Assembly: GCA_021464415.1 (NCBI GenBank)
Contig: CM038470.1
Location: 7,390,394-7,454,393, forward strand
DNA length: 64,000 bases
Reading direction: 5' to 3'
Origin: Lonicera japonica
Taxonomy: Eukaryota > Streptophyta > Magnoliopsida > Dipsacales > Caprifoliaceae
Translations under genes and position numbers: made by a program
Part shown: in pieces, positions 1 through 13,400 of the stretch
How the letters are laid out: each line of letters begins with the position of its first letter
How positions within the stretch are numbered: position 1 is the stretch's first letter
The notes under the pieces: generated by a model
What the model saw: only the letters and a program-made list of their open reading frames with translations
Database searches by the model: none
Told to the model about the DNA's origin: nothing

Positions 1-1059
1 TATTTGAATTATAAAATACATTGAGATCTAGCAATTACAATATGCAAGTTTTCTACTCTTAAACGGCTTAAAGGTATATATATACTTATAAATATTTTCA
101 CATTATGTTTAAATTTTAAACAAAACAAGTATATCAAATGATATTTCCCTTAGTGATAAAAATATGTATTATTTACTATTTTTATAAGACTACTGGGGGC
201 ATAAATTATGTTCAGGTACAATGGAAAATCCCCATATTAAAAATGCCCCAATTTTTTTCATGCATAATTTATATAATAAAAGGATAAAATGTTGGACGTA
301 GAAAATGAAAGATTCTTTTTAAAAGTTGAGATTACTGTGTAACCAGGACTGTTAATTTATTTCTATATAAAATGAAAAGTACCATGCAAAAACCAGTTGT
401 TATTACTATTTTTATTTTCTACACAAAATTAACAAAAAAAAGTTTTTTTTTAAAAAAAATTCATACAAACTAACAGACGTATCTAATTTTTCAATTGGGA
501 TGTACTTACACATAATATAAACTTTTTAAAACAATTTTAAGGGGATTTATACATCTTACTTAAAAGACAAACACAATTAATATAACCATCATGTACGAGT
601 TAAAATGTAAAGTCTATATCAAATTTCCTGTAGCTAAATATGTCGGTATAGGACTCAAAACTTTTAATTGTAATTTTGCAGAATGCGGTAATACATACAC
701 ACAAAGAAGTATCTAAGTCTGTATTGTTGAAATTATTTGGAGTAAACCACTCATTTTTTGTTGTTGATTTTGTTCTAAAAAATTATGTTTATAGTGATGT
801 CGTTGCAGGCCAAGAAAAAAACTTGAAATTTCAGTACACTCTCAAAATTTCCATTTGTTGGTGAGGTGGAAGAACCACCACCACCACAATTTTAGCAACA
901 TTCTTTATGATCTTTGATGAGGCAAAAAAAAGGAGGGGAGTGATCTTTCCCCTCGTGTAGCACTACTGCACTACTAATGTGCTTCAGAGTAAAAAGGAAA
1001 AAAAATGTATATATATATAGAAAACACAAATGAATACCATAATTTTAAGCGTGTGTCAG
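1..1059. other. AT-rich DNA downstream of ATXR2-like gene
   Basis: This is the 3' flank of the minus-strand ATXR2-like gene, whose stop codon lies at 1060-1062. It is strongly AT-rich with A and T runs near 430-460. The short open frames here match no family I know. The last part, about 900-1059, may be the 3' UTR of the gene. I see no repeat ends or RNA gene. Confidence 0.5.
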
Positions 1060-4000
1060 TTATGGTGCTTCCTCTAAGCATTTGGCGCATTTGCATCTAA
1101 AACCATAATCTGCAAGCAATGCCTTTCTCTCTTCAAAAGGAAGGTCCTCATCTATATACGATATGGTCACCTGTAATTTTGAGATCCTTATCATTTGATC
1201 ATCCAGCAAACAAGAGAAAACAGGATCTAAAAGTCAGACAACTTTTGCGAAGAGGAAATTACCTCTTCCCCTTTGCATATGGGTCTCAGAGCTATTATTG
1301 TTGCTTGGCCATCCTTGTCCTGCAAATCCTCAACAAACCAGAACATTGTTTGAATTCATAGTTCGTGTAATATATAAATTGGAATGTAGATTAAACTTCA
1401 TAGTATCAGCTATTCTTTGTAGAAATACACTTTTTGGGACATAATTGATGTACCAGACCTCACCATAGTAAACAACATTTGTTCTTAATCGTGGATTAAA
1501 TTGAAAACAAAAGAAAAATGCCTTTTGGTTAATGGTTCTCTAAATTATAATATGGATCTTCAAAACTAACGTTAAAAATTACCAGAACAATACAAGCTAC
1601 ATTAGAAACTTTTGACCGATGCATACCTCTTCTCGCTTAAATGCTTTGGCATTAGGATTGCAAGAATGGTTCATACAACTTTGCAATGGGAAAAATGCAG
1701 TACCTGACTCAAAATTTAATCGTATTAGTGATTGATTGTTACTTAATTATTCCTTTATTCTTCAACATCATATTAAGAGAGAAACTGGAAGATTATGGAT
1801 CCAGTTATTTGTGCAACAAATACCTTCACAACAGGCTGAGTAGTCATCACCAAGGGCATCAAGAACAGGGAGAGTTGCTCTCTCGGCTTCTATCTACAAT
1901 GAAACATAAAGGAAAACATATAAAGATCTCACTACCTTTTGAAAAAAAGTATGAAAAGTATCCATTGTTGTGGCTTCTAACCTTTTCAGATTCTGGCAAA
2001 TCATCTATATATAAAAAATAATCCTCCACCGGAGATGCTACAACTAAATCTCTGCCACAAACAAAGTTTATGCTGTATTATAATTTTTGAGGGCCATACA
2101 ATAATCATGTTTCTTAGTGAATACTATAGACACTTATGGGTGAATATAATGGACATAAGGCTTAATGAAAAGAGCACTTACAGGTTATTTAGCTCAAACA
2201 TGCCAATAACATGCCCGTAGATTTCGAGGGAGAATACTAGGGAGAATTAAGGACTTCAATTCATGAACCAGTGAACATTTTAATTCATTTCAGAAAGAGA
2301 ATTAACGGTTTATTAAGCACGTGAACTCGTGAAGGATACAGGGCTCACATTCTTTGTCAAATATGGCTGCTTTTAGGAGCTCCAGTGACTGCACAAGTCA
2401 AACAGAATAATTAGGACCAAATATCTAATGAAGAGAAATATATTAGTATGATTTGACCGAAGCACGAGTTTTTTAGCAGAAATAAATATAAGGAGGGGAG
2501 CTTGTTTTCTGGCCTAAACAGATACAAATATATTTAAAAATAATCCAGGGCTATACCGTGATTGCCAGCTGCCTTATTTGCATTCTAAATGCAGCTTCAT
2601 CACAAGAATTAACATCATCAGGCAAAGCAATGCAGTCCCACCACCTATATAAAAAAAAAATATCATCATCTACTCAAATAATAAAAGCAACCAACCTCAT
2701 TTATTATTTTTTTAGAGTGATAAATTATCAACTGCTTGAAGTTTATAAGCTAAAACATGTTGCACCCAATACCCATTGACTTGATATATTTAAAATTTCC
2801 GTGTAACCCAAAACGTTTAACATCATTCTGAAAGAAAGGGACAAGAGTGAGAAAGTTGGGTCATTAGGAGCGGGATTCTGGAGCAGGAACTTAGTTCTCT
2901 TAAATAAGTCCGGTATGGCAATTTCCTCTTTAAATCACATCAAGATGAACTTTGAAGGAGCAGGGAAGGCTACTCTGGGAATTTGGATTACGGTGGGAAA
3001 CAGGATTTGGATGGAGTCTTGCAGAAGAATAGCATTTTTGGGAGCTAATGTATACTCCCTCCGTCCCAAATTAAGAAGTTCAGATTTCCTTTCTGGGATG
3101 TCCCAATTTAATAGTCCCGTTTCTAAAATCGATGCATCAAATCTCACGTTAGCTAAACAAGTTTTGTTTTTGAGCTATTTTATTAGATTTTTTAGTGTCA
3201 GCTTTAGGCATTATGATAAAGTACCTTCTCTTGTATCCCATTGATATAGGTTTCCATGCCTCCAAAAGCAAAGAGAGATCGCAGCTACCCAGAAAAGTAG
3301 ACTTCCCTTGTTCTTCATTACGAGCTTCTGCTCTCAACTTCCTGTACTTTAAAATGGTTGAAGAAATTGCCTGAAAATAGAAGCCAACAGATCTTTTTAT
3401 TGAAGACCAATTACTTTCTTTTGTTGCGTTAGTTTTGTGAATAGATGGTTTATATTTGATTTTATAGGACTATACAGCAAATTCATTTGTTTTGCATTCC
3501 TAAATAGGACTAAACAGCAAAATAAGAAGAGTGTTTGTTGTGTTGAGGCCAACAGAGACCCATAATGCTAGTTTTGAGGGAATGAATTTCGACTTATAGG
3601 TGTAACATATGTATGTATATCTTCACAGTTCACATGAGAAAGTATACATGAAAAAGCAAAATTAAAGGGAACATTGATATTAGCACTAGAAGGTACCTTG
3701 GCAGCAAGAAGGAAAATATCATTTGTTTCTGAAAAGAAGCAGGAAAAGAAGCGACCCAAATGCAAACTGAGTTAGAAATTAACTAAAGAATACATGTGGC
3801 TAAAACACGACTTTTTTAAAGACAATAATATATTTATGGCGTTACGGACCATTAGCATGTTGGATGAATTTCAAAAGTGCGTCCTTGCATATTGCTTGTG
3901 ATTCCTCCCCAGTACAAAGTAGAGAATGAAACAAATTCCAGTCAGCCTCAGCACATGATTTGCTACAAACATGACAACCAAAGGTCATGCACACACACCG

Positions 4001-6471
4001 AGAGTTTTAGATATTAATAAAAAGTTAATAACAAATTATAATGCCTTTTTATTAATATATAACTTTCTTAATAGATTAAAAAAAAATTAAATAAATAAAA
4101 ACCCAGTAAAAGGCAAGTATTGACATAACGCAAATGAACAATAATCAGAACTGAAACTGACAATAATTCATAATTTTTTTTTCTAATCTATGCTGCATAA
4201 ATTTCTGCTTCCCTCTTTGCTTTTCAATCTACATCAATTGAAGTTAACAGTAGACACAGAATAGGTAATGTTGCACGTGCAAGTAATTTCTATCATAAAG
4301 AAAAATAATGTGATATATATACATACAAAAATACAGTCCACCATATATTGTTTATATTGAACGGGCCCCTACACATCATGACGCCTTAGGAGGTCGCCCG
4401 TAACCTATTTTTTCAGTTGGGCCAGCTCACAGAGAGGGAGAAGAGATACAGAGTCAGCAAAGTCTTCACCGTGCCTTTGCAAATGTTTGAAAAAATAAAA
4501 CAATTACAACCAGGCTGAATGATAACAATGTAAAGAACAGACAAGCATCAATTTTGTTCATCCACATAAAACCAATATAAAGACTTCCGTAGGGAGTAGA
4601 TCCACATAACATATGGTTCAAAGCATCAGCCAAACAAGCTTATAGCATTTAGAAATACAATTTCTATAAGCATCCAAGATGCTAATCAATATGACAGGAA
4701 AAAAAAATTCTAAAGCCAACTGCTGATTAAAAATGGTGGCAAAGGCAAAGCGTTTTAATTCTTTATGCTAATGGGTGTTTAGGATCCTTACCTACAGTAG
4801 AAAGCTTCTCTACATCCACCTAGACAATAAAACACCGGAGGCAATGAAAACCTTTTGGAGTAGGGTAATAGTGGGGGCCCGCTCATTAATGATTCTACAA
4901 AGTCTTTTGGAAGAGGAATTTTATTTTTGGAAGAACTGGAAGCACATTCTCCCAAGTTTTGCCGATCTTCTATGTCGAAGTTTTCTTCATCTTCAGATGA
5001 ATCACATTCACTATTATCTTTTGGACTATGTGGAAATGTTTGCATATCACACTCCTTGTTTGTGGAAACACCTACATCCTGCAAATAGAGCTTCCTCCCG
5101 ATTTGAAGTTCTACCGAACCAATAAATCGGAAACAGAAACTACATACTAAACAATCAATCTGCAACAAGGTTTTGGGGGTCGAGGGAGAGAAAGAAACAA
5201 ACAAAACATGAGGGATGAATTAGAGAATATGAAAATATATATAGGTAAACCAGGGGAAAGAAGAAAGATAAATATGAAAATCACAAAACCTTGTTTGAAG
5301 AATGCTGGGCACCAACAAGCATCTGGTCCTTCAAAACAAGGTCTCCTTCCATAAAGTCCGTGTCAGCATATACACCTGCAATTCACCATTCTCGTTTAGT
5401 GCTCATTGACAGACTAAAAAGACCAGACAGGGGACATAAGATACACCAAATGAATAAGTAAAAGGTAGCAGTATAATTTATACCCTTTAGGATGTTTAAA
5501 ATTAAGAGTAAGCTTCTAAAATTGATGTAGCAAACAAGTTATAGCCATTGATTGCATCAAAGCCAATGTTTCTTAAAAGATTTGAATTATGAAATGAGAT
5601 TGACTGATTGAGGCAGAAGGACTGACAATAAAAAGAGAAAGTGGGTGCACAGCAAGGGGAAGGGGAACGGGGATGTATGCAGTCATTTCTTTGCTTCGAA
5701 AACACCTTTGGTGTACTTAACACTCGGTCCATCCCAAATTAAGAGACCATGTTTGAATTTTACAAATTTAAGGATACACTTAATTCAACAAAAATCTTGT
5801 TCATAATCATAATTTGGTACATTATTATGTCCTAAAATGGAAACTGGGCTCCTAATTTGGGATGGAAGAAGTAGGAATATTTTTCTAAATACAACCACTA
5901 TAAGCAATGCAGTAGCTCTGGAACTCCAGCACAAAATCAGCATATCGAATTCCTTATCTGTTAAGCTTGTTGCATCAAAAAATCCACCCATGCTCATCAA
6001 CCAAATAAAGTATCAAGCAATTGGCGTGCAACCCCCCCAAAAAAAAAAAAAAAGCTGGTCAACCTATATAGACATGTGTATATTAAATCTTAATAGAAAA
6101 AGTTATCGATAAACTATCGCATGGGTGGTTCCATCAATCGTCCAAACTAGAACTGCATGGATAATATCATAATTCAATGATGGCCACAAAAAATAAAATA
6201 AAAAATACAAACCTTTTCCGTAATCGCCGTTTGGGTTTACTTTCAGTCCCCGGCATTGCCTATTTGTTACATACTGGTCAAAGTATTCCTGAATTACATA
6301 TACTTGACAAATTAATATCAATCTGAGTAGTGTAAATTTCAATTAATGCATATTTATGTATATAACAGAGATAAAGAGAGAGTTTGCCTGAACTTCAAAA
6401 GGTAAAGGGGATTTAAGAAGAGCAGAGATTTGGAGTGGGAACTGAGCATCGATTGGGCAAATGGTTTCCAT
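1060..6471 (-). CDS. ATXR2: ATXR2/SDG36-like SET-domain histone-lysine methyltransferase
   Basis: Fifteen exons join into one 493-residue frame (1482 nt with stop): 6388-6471, 6213-6288, 5290-5375, 4792-5159, 3850-3962, 3697-3728, 3225-3370, 2557-2644, 2340-2388, 2182-2236, 1982-2051, 1824-1893, 1627-1703, 1263-1319, 1060-1170. The product begins METICPIDAQF and follows Arabidopsis ATXR2 (473 aa) closely. The SET domain is split. Its first part (GKGVYADTDF) lies in exons 2-3. A Cys-rich MYND-like insert follows in exons 4-5 (CLVCSFCFRFIG, GGCREAFYC, SCAEADW). The catalytic half contains SCMNHSCNPNAKAF and GEEVTISYID, and the C-terminus carries post-SET cysteines (FRCKCAKCLEE). In Arabidopsis ATXR2 is a nuclear H3K36 methyltransferase that acts with ARF7/19 and LBD genes in callus formation; the same role here is inferred. 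The first intron appears to use a GC donor (exon end at 6388); all others are GT-AG. The first ATG at 6471 matches the family start. Confidence 0.93.
3049..3135. mobile_element. Stowaway-like MITE fragment in ATXR2 intron 7
   Basis: The sequence TACTCCCTCCGTCCCAAATT, the hallmark terminus of Stowaway (Tc1/Mariner) MITEs, begins at about 3050. No matching second terminus is visible nearby, so this is one end only or a degraded copy. It lies in the intron between the exons ending at 2644 and starting at 3225. Confidence 0.45.
5716..5873. mobile_element. Stowaway-like MITE in ATXR2 intron 2
   Basis: Two facing termini are visible: CGGTCCATCCCAAATTAAG at about 5725 and its inverted partner CTAATTTGGGATGGAAG at about 5852, both near a TA dinucleotide. 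The size of roughly 160 bp, the CATCCCAAATTA core and the intronic position fit a Stowaway MITE. The outermost bases have diverged, so the exact ends are uncertain. Confidence 0.6.
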
Positions 6472-7364
6472 TCAATCTACCACAACACTCACAGTCGTGG
6501 TTCCAAGAAGCGTCAATTGTACTCTAAATTTTTAGAGCAGGTGACGGCGCTTAAAATCGCGCATACACAGTTACATACGCTGGATGCCACTACATATTTT
6601 GAGTTATTGACAATATATAATTATACATAAAGATAAAAGGTTATAATGACTCGTTCCGTAATATTTTATAATATTAAAGACGAACTTATATTTGATAAAA
6701 AGAAATAGTATTAATTTTATAATTTAATTTTGTAATAAGAATATTTTTTATAATATTAATTTATTTTAAGAAAAATGATAAATGTTAATGGACAAAAATA
6801 TCTCTAATATAAACATCTCTTAGCCCCTCCTCTCCCACCTAAACTTCCAATACCTCATCTCTCTCTAAATTCCATTCAACCATCAAATACTCCCCTCTGC
6901 TCACTAACAACCTCACATCCTCCTGCACCACCACCACAACTTGATTCTCCGATCGTATCGCCGGGAGGAACGTTGTTCTCATCATCTTCTTCTTCTTTTT
7001 TCTGCAAGGACAATCATAAAACAGATATAGCTTTTGATTGAATCGTTAGATTTAACCGATTTTTTGGTATGTTATTCGAAAGACAAAATTACCATATTCG
7101 CGCAAAAATTAAAACGATCAGAGGTCGTTTTATTATCGAAATCGACCAATTTCGACAACCTAACAGGATTTTGAAAAAAAAAATCTAATTGTTCCCCCCC
7201 TTTTTTTTACGAACCCTACGTCGATCCATATATATATACATAGATATAAATATAGTGAATGTTGATCTCATTAATTTTGTTATTCTATGTTTTGTAATGG
7301 ATGCTAAAATCATTTTAACACCTTTTGATTGTTGTGCAAGTGGTGCTACTTTCTGGTTGTTATC

Positions 7365-7610
7365 CAAGTGGTGCTAAAGTGGTGCTAAATGCATTTAGCA
7401 CCTTCTGGTTATGGTGTTAAATGCATTTAGCACTTTCTGGTCGTTGTTCAGAAGGTGCTATAGCACCTTTTGATTATAGTGCTAAATGTATTTAGCACTT
7501 TCTAGTATGATTTAGCACCTTCTGATTGGTGCTAAATGCATTTAACACCTTCTGGTTGTAATTTAGCACCTTCTGGTTGTGGTTTATCACTTTTTAGTTG
7601 TTGTTAGTGT
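7365..7610. repeat. Minisatellite with palindromic TTTAGCACC core
   Basis: About eight degenerate units of a motif built from TTTAGCACCTTCTGGTTGT and GTGCTAAATGCA repeat over some 240 bp. Several neighbouring units join to make the perfect 20-bp palindrome GTGCTAAATGCATTTAGCAC (first at about 7382) and variants of it, so the array can form serial hairpins. It carries no extended open frame and is not related to any coding sequence here. Confidence 0.85.
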
Positions 7611-8450
7611 CATAATGAGACGTGATATGTTATAAGAAAGGGGTATTAGTGTCTTTTTTGTACATTGTTCTTAATTTACACGGCTAATTTTTAAATGTCT
7701 TTTATAATTATGTTATTATTAGAATAAGCCTTATGCCTAATTGTCTCTTATATATATGCCTTCTCCCATGTTATGCTTGTAATGATTTTTTATTTTTTTT
7801 AATAGACGGATTTCAAATATTCTTGATAATAAATAGATCACAGGAAAGAAAAAAGAATCAAAATGAGTTTTTGTGGTTCGAATATGAATGAGAGGTCTAT
7901 TTCCCCTATTTTAACACCCCTGGTGTTAATAATAATTTTGATTCTGATTGTAACTTGATGACAAACAACATATTAATAATTTTAAAATTTCAAGAAAAAT
8001 AACAAAAAATTTATGTCTAACTTTGATAATGTATTAATAAATCATTTTAAAATAAATTTAATTTTCTCTAAGATGACATTTAATCCCATAGATTAACAAG
8101 TTATGTAATTCTTAAGATGTTATATATCTTTCTACGTGGGAAGGATGTTAAGATGATAAATTTTTTGATACTTAAATACCGAATAATTCTTTTAGTGGGA
8201 TAAACACATAAATTTTGTAATGAAATTTGGTCAAGAAAATCTCCATGATCATCTCCACCAAATTTCATTAAAACAAAATTAACTAGAAAGTTAACTACTA
8301 AACATCTAATCTAAAATTTTAACTGTCCTAAATGCGAATACATAGTTGTGAATACAAATTCATGCGGGTTATACCCTGATTACTTAACTATGTTAGGAAG
8401 TCAATGTACGTAAAAAGGAAAAATATGAGTCCCTTAGTTGATGACTTTAA

Positions 8451-9130
8451 AGGTGTCTTTGTCGTGCGGAATTAAAAATAGGATATGATTAATTAATCAT
8501 ATCCGATGTTTGGTGTCGAAAATGATAGGATAAATAAATCCTATCCCGCGTTTGGCGCAAGGGTGGATAGGATATTTTAATCCTATCCCGCGTTTGGCGT
8601 AACTCAGAACTGGATTACACTCGGGATTAATTATCATTTTATCCCTTTAGAACCGGATAAATATATACCACCCCTATAGATGGTATTATTTTATCCCATG
8701 ATTGCCAGATAACAAAATGAATATAATTTTTTTTTATTTTAATATTTTTCTTTACACTTTTTTAGATAATTAAATTTATTAATGAAAATTTTCAACCACC
8801 CAAAATCAAAGTAACTCAACTAATAAAATTGTGGACAACAATTAAAATTGCATATATTTTTAAAAGAAAAGCAAATTGTATTATATAATATCTGAACTTG
8901 TAATCCGAAACTCTATCAAATGCAAAGTTTATTAAATTTTTATCCGACTAATCCTTATCATGTCCGATCTCGCTTAATCCTTACACAACGACAGATCCCG
9001 CTTAATCCTTATACAACCGATTCATTTCATATCCTATCTCACATAATTTCTATCCGACTAATTCCGACTCTTATCCTATCTAGTCTTTATCTTATCATAT
9101 CCTACCTTCTTATCCGACGCGCCAAACGAA
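8451..9130. mobile_element. Tourist-like MITE family A, copy 1
   Basis: This 680-bp block is homologous to the reverse complement of 29403-30270. Its ends face each other as imperfect inverted repeats: AGGTGTCTTTGTCGTGCGG on the left and, inverted, TTCGTTTGGCGCGTCGG on the right. TAA flanks both sides (8448-8450 and 9131-9133), as expected for PIF/Harbinger (Tourist) insertions. Short motifs such as CGTTTGGCG recur inside. No transposase is encoded, so it is non-autonomous. Confidence 0.7.
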
Positions 9131-10444
9131 TAATAAGAAATGATTGTTGTTAACACTTGATACTAAAATGGTAAGTTTTAGGAATAGTTAAGTTATTAGA
9201 TTTTTTTTTTTAGTGTTTTCCTTCTGCTTTCCTAGTTCTTTATGGACTATTTTACCCCTGTTTTCCTAGTCAAGACATTATATTCCGTTGTGATATCAAG
9301 TTATACCAAGTTATGTGATGTTCTTATTTTTGCCTTACTATTATTATTTTTAGAAATGCACAATCACTAGATTATTAATAAAGACAATAATAACCATTGA
9401 ACTAATACCATTTTCATGTTTAAAATTGAGGGTGCAACTACACGTACACACATCACGTGTGAAGCATGTCTAGTTTATAGTAAAAGAGAATATCATATAA
9501 AATACACAAATATGATTTTATAAAGAAAATTCTCCAATGCAATAGAAGTTATGATCATGAGACTGGGAAATAAATATTGAAAAACATTTTAAAGGTGATC
9601 TATTATTTATAGGCCTCTGCAAAAAATAATTTAATCCTTTAAACTATTTTGCACGATAATATTTTACATTAAATATTTCCGGTTGAGGTAGTTTTTAAGT
9701 TGTATAAAATTGAAACTAGACCTAGCAAACACGCAAGGGACTCCATGACCATGAAACGAAAAGATGCAATCTATTACCATAAAATTTAAAAGATGGGGGA
9801 TCTGCCTAGAGGAACTGAATCCCTCTTAACAATGGCTATTACTTTCATAATTACTATCATATTATCTATCTACGGAAACTGAATTTTTTTATTTTTAAAA
9901 AAAAAAAAAAATAGTTAGCAACCCTTAGATTCTGCTTTTCTCCACAGATAATCTCAACATTTTACAATATTCCTATCCGAATCCAAACTGCTTCATTTAC
10001 TCCCAAAAAAAAAACACTTTTTCAATGAACAGGGTCTGAGGGGGATTCATTGTTCAGACCATCAGATTTTTTGGGGCTAAAAACAAATAAAAAGGGCTAC
10101 GCAGCCAATACACACTTTCTCCTTTCAAACAGCAACAAACAGAGCATCAAAGTTATTGTAATTAATGACAAATTTTTAACTAACATAAGGTACAAACATC
10201 AACCATTTTATGAACTTTTTTAACAATAGCGAGCCAATCTATACTGTTTAACAAAGATTAATAAAACCAAGAAGGGATCTTCACTTGAAACAGTTTAGCA
10301 TTACATGGTAGGTCTCATCTGAAAATGGGAGAAAAACTGAGCTGGTACATGAGGTATGATGATGATGATGACGGTCCGCATTAAAATGAGGGGAAAAGAA
10401 AAGAGAAAAAAAACTAAAATAAGTGAGAAACGTATTTGCAACTT

Positions 10445-13400
10445 TTACTTGTCTTCGAGTCCAACTCCAAAGAACTGTTCCAAGGATGAGGAGCTGAAAA
10501 TGTTTGAAGCGGTTCGTTCAGATTTAATTGATGAAATGTGAAGCTGATATTTGATAAACCTCTGTAAAAATAATTAAAATGTTAAACACATTAGAAAAGA
10601 CTTATACCTGTACAAAAATGTCTTGAAACAAAATCTTAATTGAATAGAGCATATGGACAAAAATAAGTCAAAGCACGTGCAACATTATACACTGTAATTC
10701 CAGATATACAATGTAATCGTTAAAAAAATTTAAAGCCATGCGATAGAGTCAGGTTCAATGGTTAAGATTAAAACTAAACTATCTTTAGATTCGGTAAATT
10801 GATTTTACAATGAGGATCTTAACCGGAGGCATTCAAAATGGATTGCGGGGATCTTGATTTGAAAAATATAATACTAACAAAAAGAAATAGGAATATACAT
10901 ACCGCCAACTGATGAACTATTTCGGGATTTGTGTCTATATGCCAATCTGGCTCCAGCTGGCGCACAAAAGACGTCCGCCCATTCTCCGTGCTACAAAAGA
11001 GAACCTGCAGAAGCCATTTAAAATGAAGATGGACGATACATTGATAGCAGTAAAGAGAAAATAAATCCAAAAGATTGAAAAGCATGGGGATCTTGATTCA
11101 TGATTAAAATTCCAAAAGCATGATCTAGAATGACACCTTACTCCATTTCAAAATAAGGACACTCCATTTTGTTTACTTCAATACCTTTCCATCATCTTAC
11201 TAAAATAAAATTATGTTTAACCATCACCTGCTGCCAAACAGAATTGGCGACAAAACTTACCACTAACCATATGTGCCATATCAAATTGGCTATAAATTAT
11301 GTGGTGTTCATCATAAACTTGTAACATTTTTTCAATTGATGATTCTTTTACAGCTCTGGAAGCAGGAAATCGGGAAGCAGAGTTGGGGTGGGCGAGGTGG
11401 TGGTTCTCTACAGGAAAAGAAATTATTTTTATTTATGTTTAAAATATACAAACTTAACACCACATGCATGATTCACAATGAGAACGAGCAAAAAGGACTA
11501 GAAAAACAATCTTAATCATTATTCCTCTTTGGGATGTCCCAAATTAGAAGTCCACTTCTCTTTTTAGAAAATAATCAATGTACCAAAACTCAGGAATCAC
11601 GAAAGGAAACAAGTTTTGTTCTAAACCACTTATTTTGATGAAAATTAGTGCATATGAAAGTCAAACATGGACTCTTAAATAGGGATGGAGGGAGTATTTA
11701 AAATCCTAAGTCATGCACATAGCAATCAGTTATCACCTTGTCTTTGACCAAGCCAGTGGATGTAAAAACTCCAGCAACTTCCAAAGCCAATAGAACTTTT
11801 TGCTGCATACAAATGGTTATCCCGTAAACAACAAAATAAGTCTTCTAAATTTCTATCCATACCACTTGACAAGAATAGACCAACAACACAACACAATAAT
11901 GAGACGGTCTGACTAAAAAGAAGTTTTTATATGAACCAAAATTAACTGATTTGATTTTCTCAAAGCCAAAATCAAATCAAGAAAAAATACACCCTAAATT
12001 CACATACAATATGATGGATAATGTAATCCTACAGTAGGTATCTACTAGCAAGAACAAAAGCCCAGGCAATGCGTCAACTAGGTGATGTCAAACAATACAA
12101 CCATATTCCTGCTTCATCACCCAGGAAAGGAACAGATTTTCCCCTTCATCTATCCTTTGCTTTATGTTTTCATTTTGCTTCTTCTATAATATATCCGCAC
12201 TAGTTGCTTCTTCATTTTTTTCTCCCTTTTTTTTAATGTTTTGTTGGTTTGGTTGGGTTTTTTTTTTTGGGTGGTGGGGGGCTTTGCAAGCGTAGGTAAC
12301 ATTGTTCAACAGAACAAAAGGCAAGCACATGATCCATAACACCTTATCATAAAAGAAGCAACAATGATGATTATTGATAAAAAAAAGAGGAAAAGAAAAA
12401 ATAACAGCATAAACAAAACGTTTGAACGCACTTCACTTTCATCGTCAAGAACTCTTTCCATGAGATAAAGATCACAAAACTTTGTAATCTCCAGCAATAC
12501 TTCCAGCACGGAAGATCTCACAGTAGCTTGTTTCTGTCAAGAAAAATGCAAAGCACAATAATGACAATAATTTTCAGGTTACTAGTTCATGCACAAAAGT
12601 TTGAAACAGATCATGACCTGAAGCTCCTCTGGACTAGTTTCCTCGAGTATTACGCCAAGCAACTGGCATGTTACCTTCAAACAAAAATATAAAATCATGA
12701 ACCTGTATTATTTTCTACATGATAATTAAGGAAACTCGTAAGAACCTCAAAATGTTGAAGGAAAAAGAATTCCAACTGTTTTAAACAACAGTTCTATCTG
12801 AAGCTGGACATAAAGCACTTCTACTTATATACCACCACAAGAAAAAATTAAGCACAACCAATAACTGAAAAGCTTGGTTGGTTTTCAAGAAGAAAAGTAA
12901 TGTTGAATATAAAGGGCAGGTGCATGAAATTGAAGAAGAGGAGGAAGAAGGAGGAGGAGGAGGTGGGGAAGCTAACTCTAATGACTTGGAAAATCTAGAT
13001 GGATAGAGAGTAGTGGAAGTTTTGGTTGAAAGTAAACCTCTTTTTCAAGGGTTAGTGAAACCTTCCACCGAACAATCAAATTTCACATCTAATCGAGTAC
13101 TTAATGATTCAAAAGCTACATGTTCTAAGGAGGTTGATAATCTCAATTCAAATATTAATCCCGGGGGAGAAGATAAAGACGGATTCATGGTAGTGCGTTC
13201 CAAGAAGCAAAAGAAGAAATTGAAAAGGCTCTAAAAGGAGACATCATCTCTACCTTGCTTTCATCAAGAACAGACTTATCTATTGAATCAAGTTCAATTT
13301 GACACCTTGAAACATCTTCATGACTTCGTGGGTGACCAAAAAGGGAAATTTTGAAGCTGGCTCATTTTGAGTAATTTTTAAGTTTTTTGTAATTTCTTTT

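Larger units (their letters stand above)
6472..10444. other. Intergenic region between ATXR2 and PEX22
   Basis: ATXR2 starts at 6471 on the minus strand and PEX22 ends at 10445. The first 150 bp probably hold the ATXR2 5' UTR and core promoter. The stretch 6830-7060 is CT-rich and looks like an untranslated leader, but no gene follows it. Beyond the minisatellite (7365-7610) and the MITE (8451-9130), the stretch 9131-10444 is plain AT-rich DNA in which I recognise nothing. Confidence 0.5.

Noticed and set aside
4775..5125. 116-codon plus-strand frame
   Set aside because: It lies opposite the large exon 4 of the ATXR2-like gene, which has clear zinc-finger motifs on the other strand.
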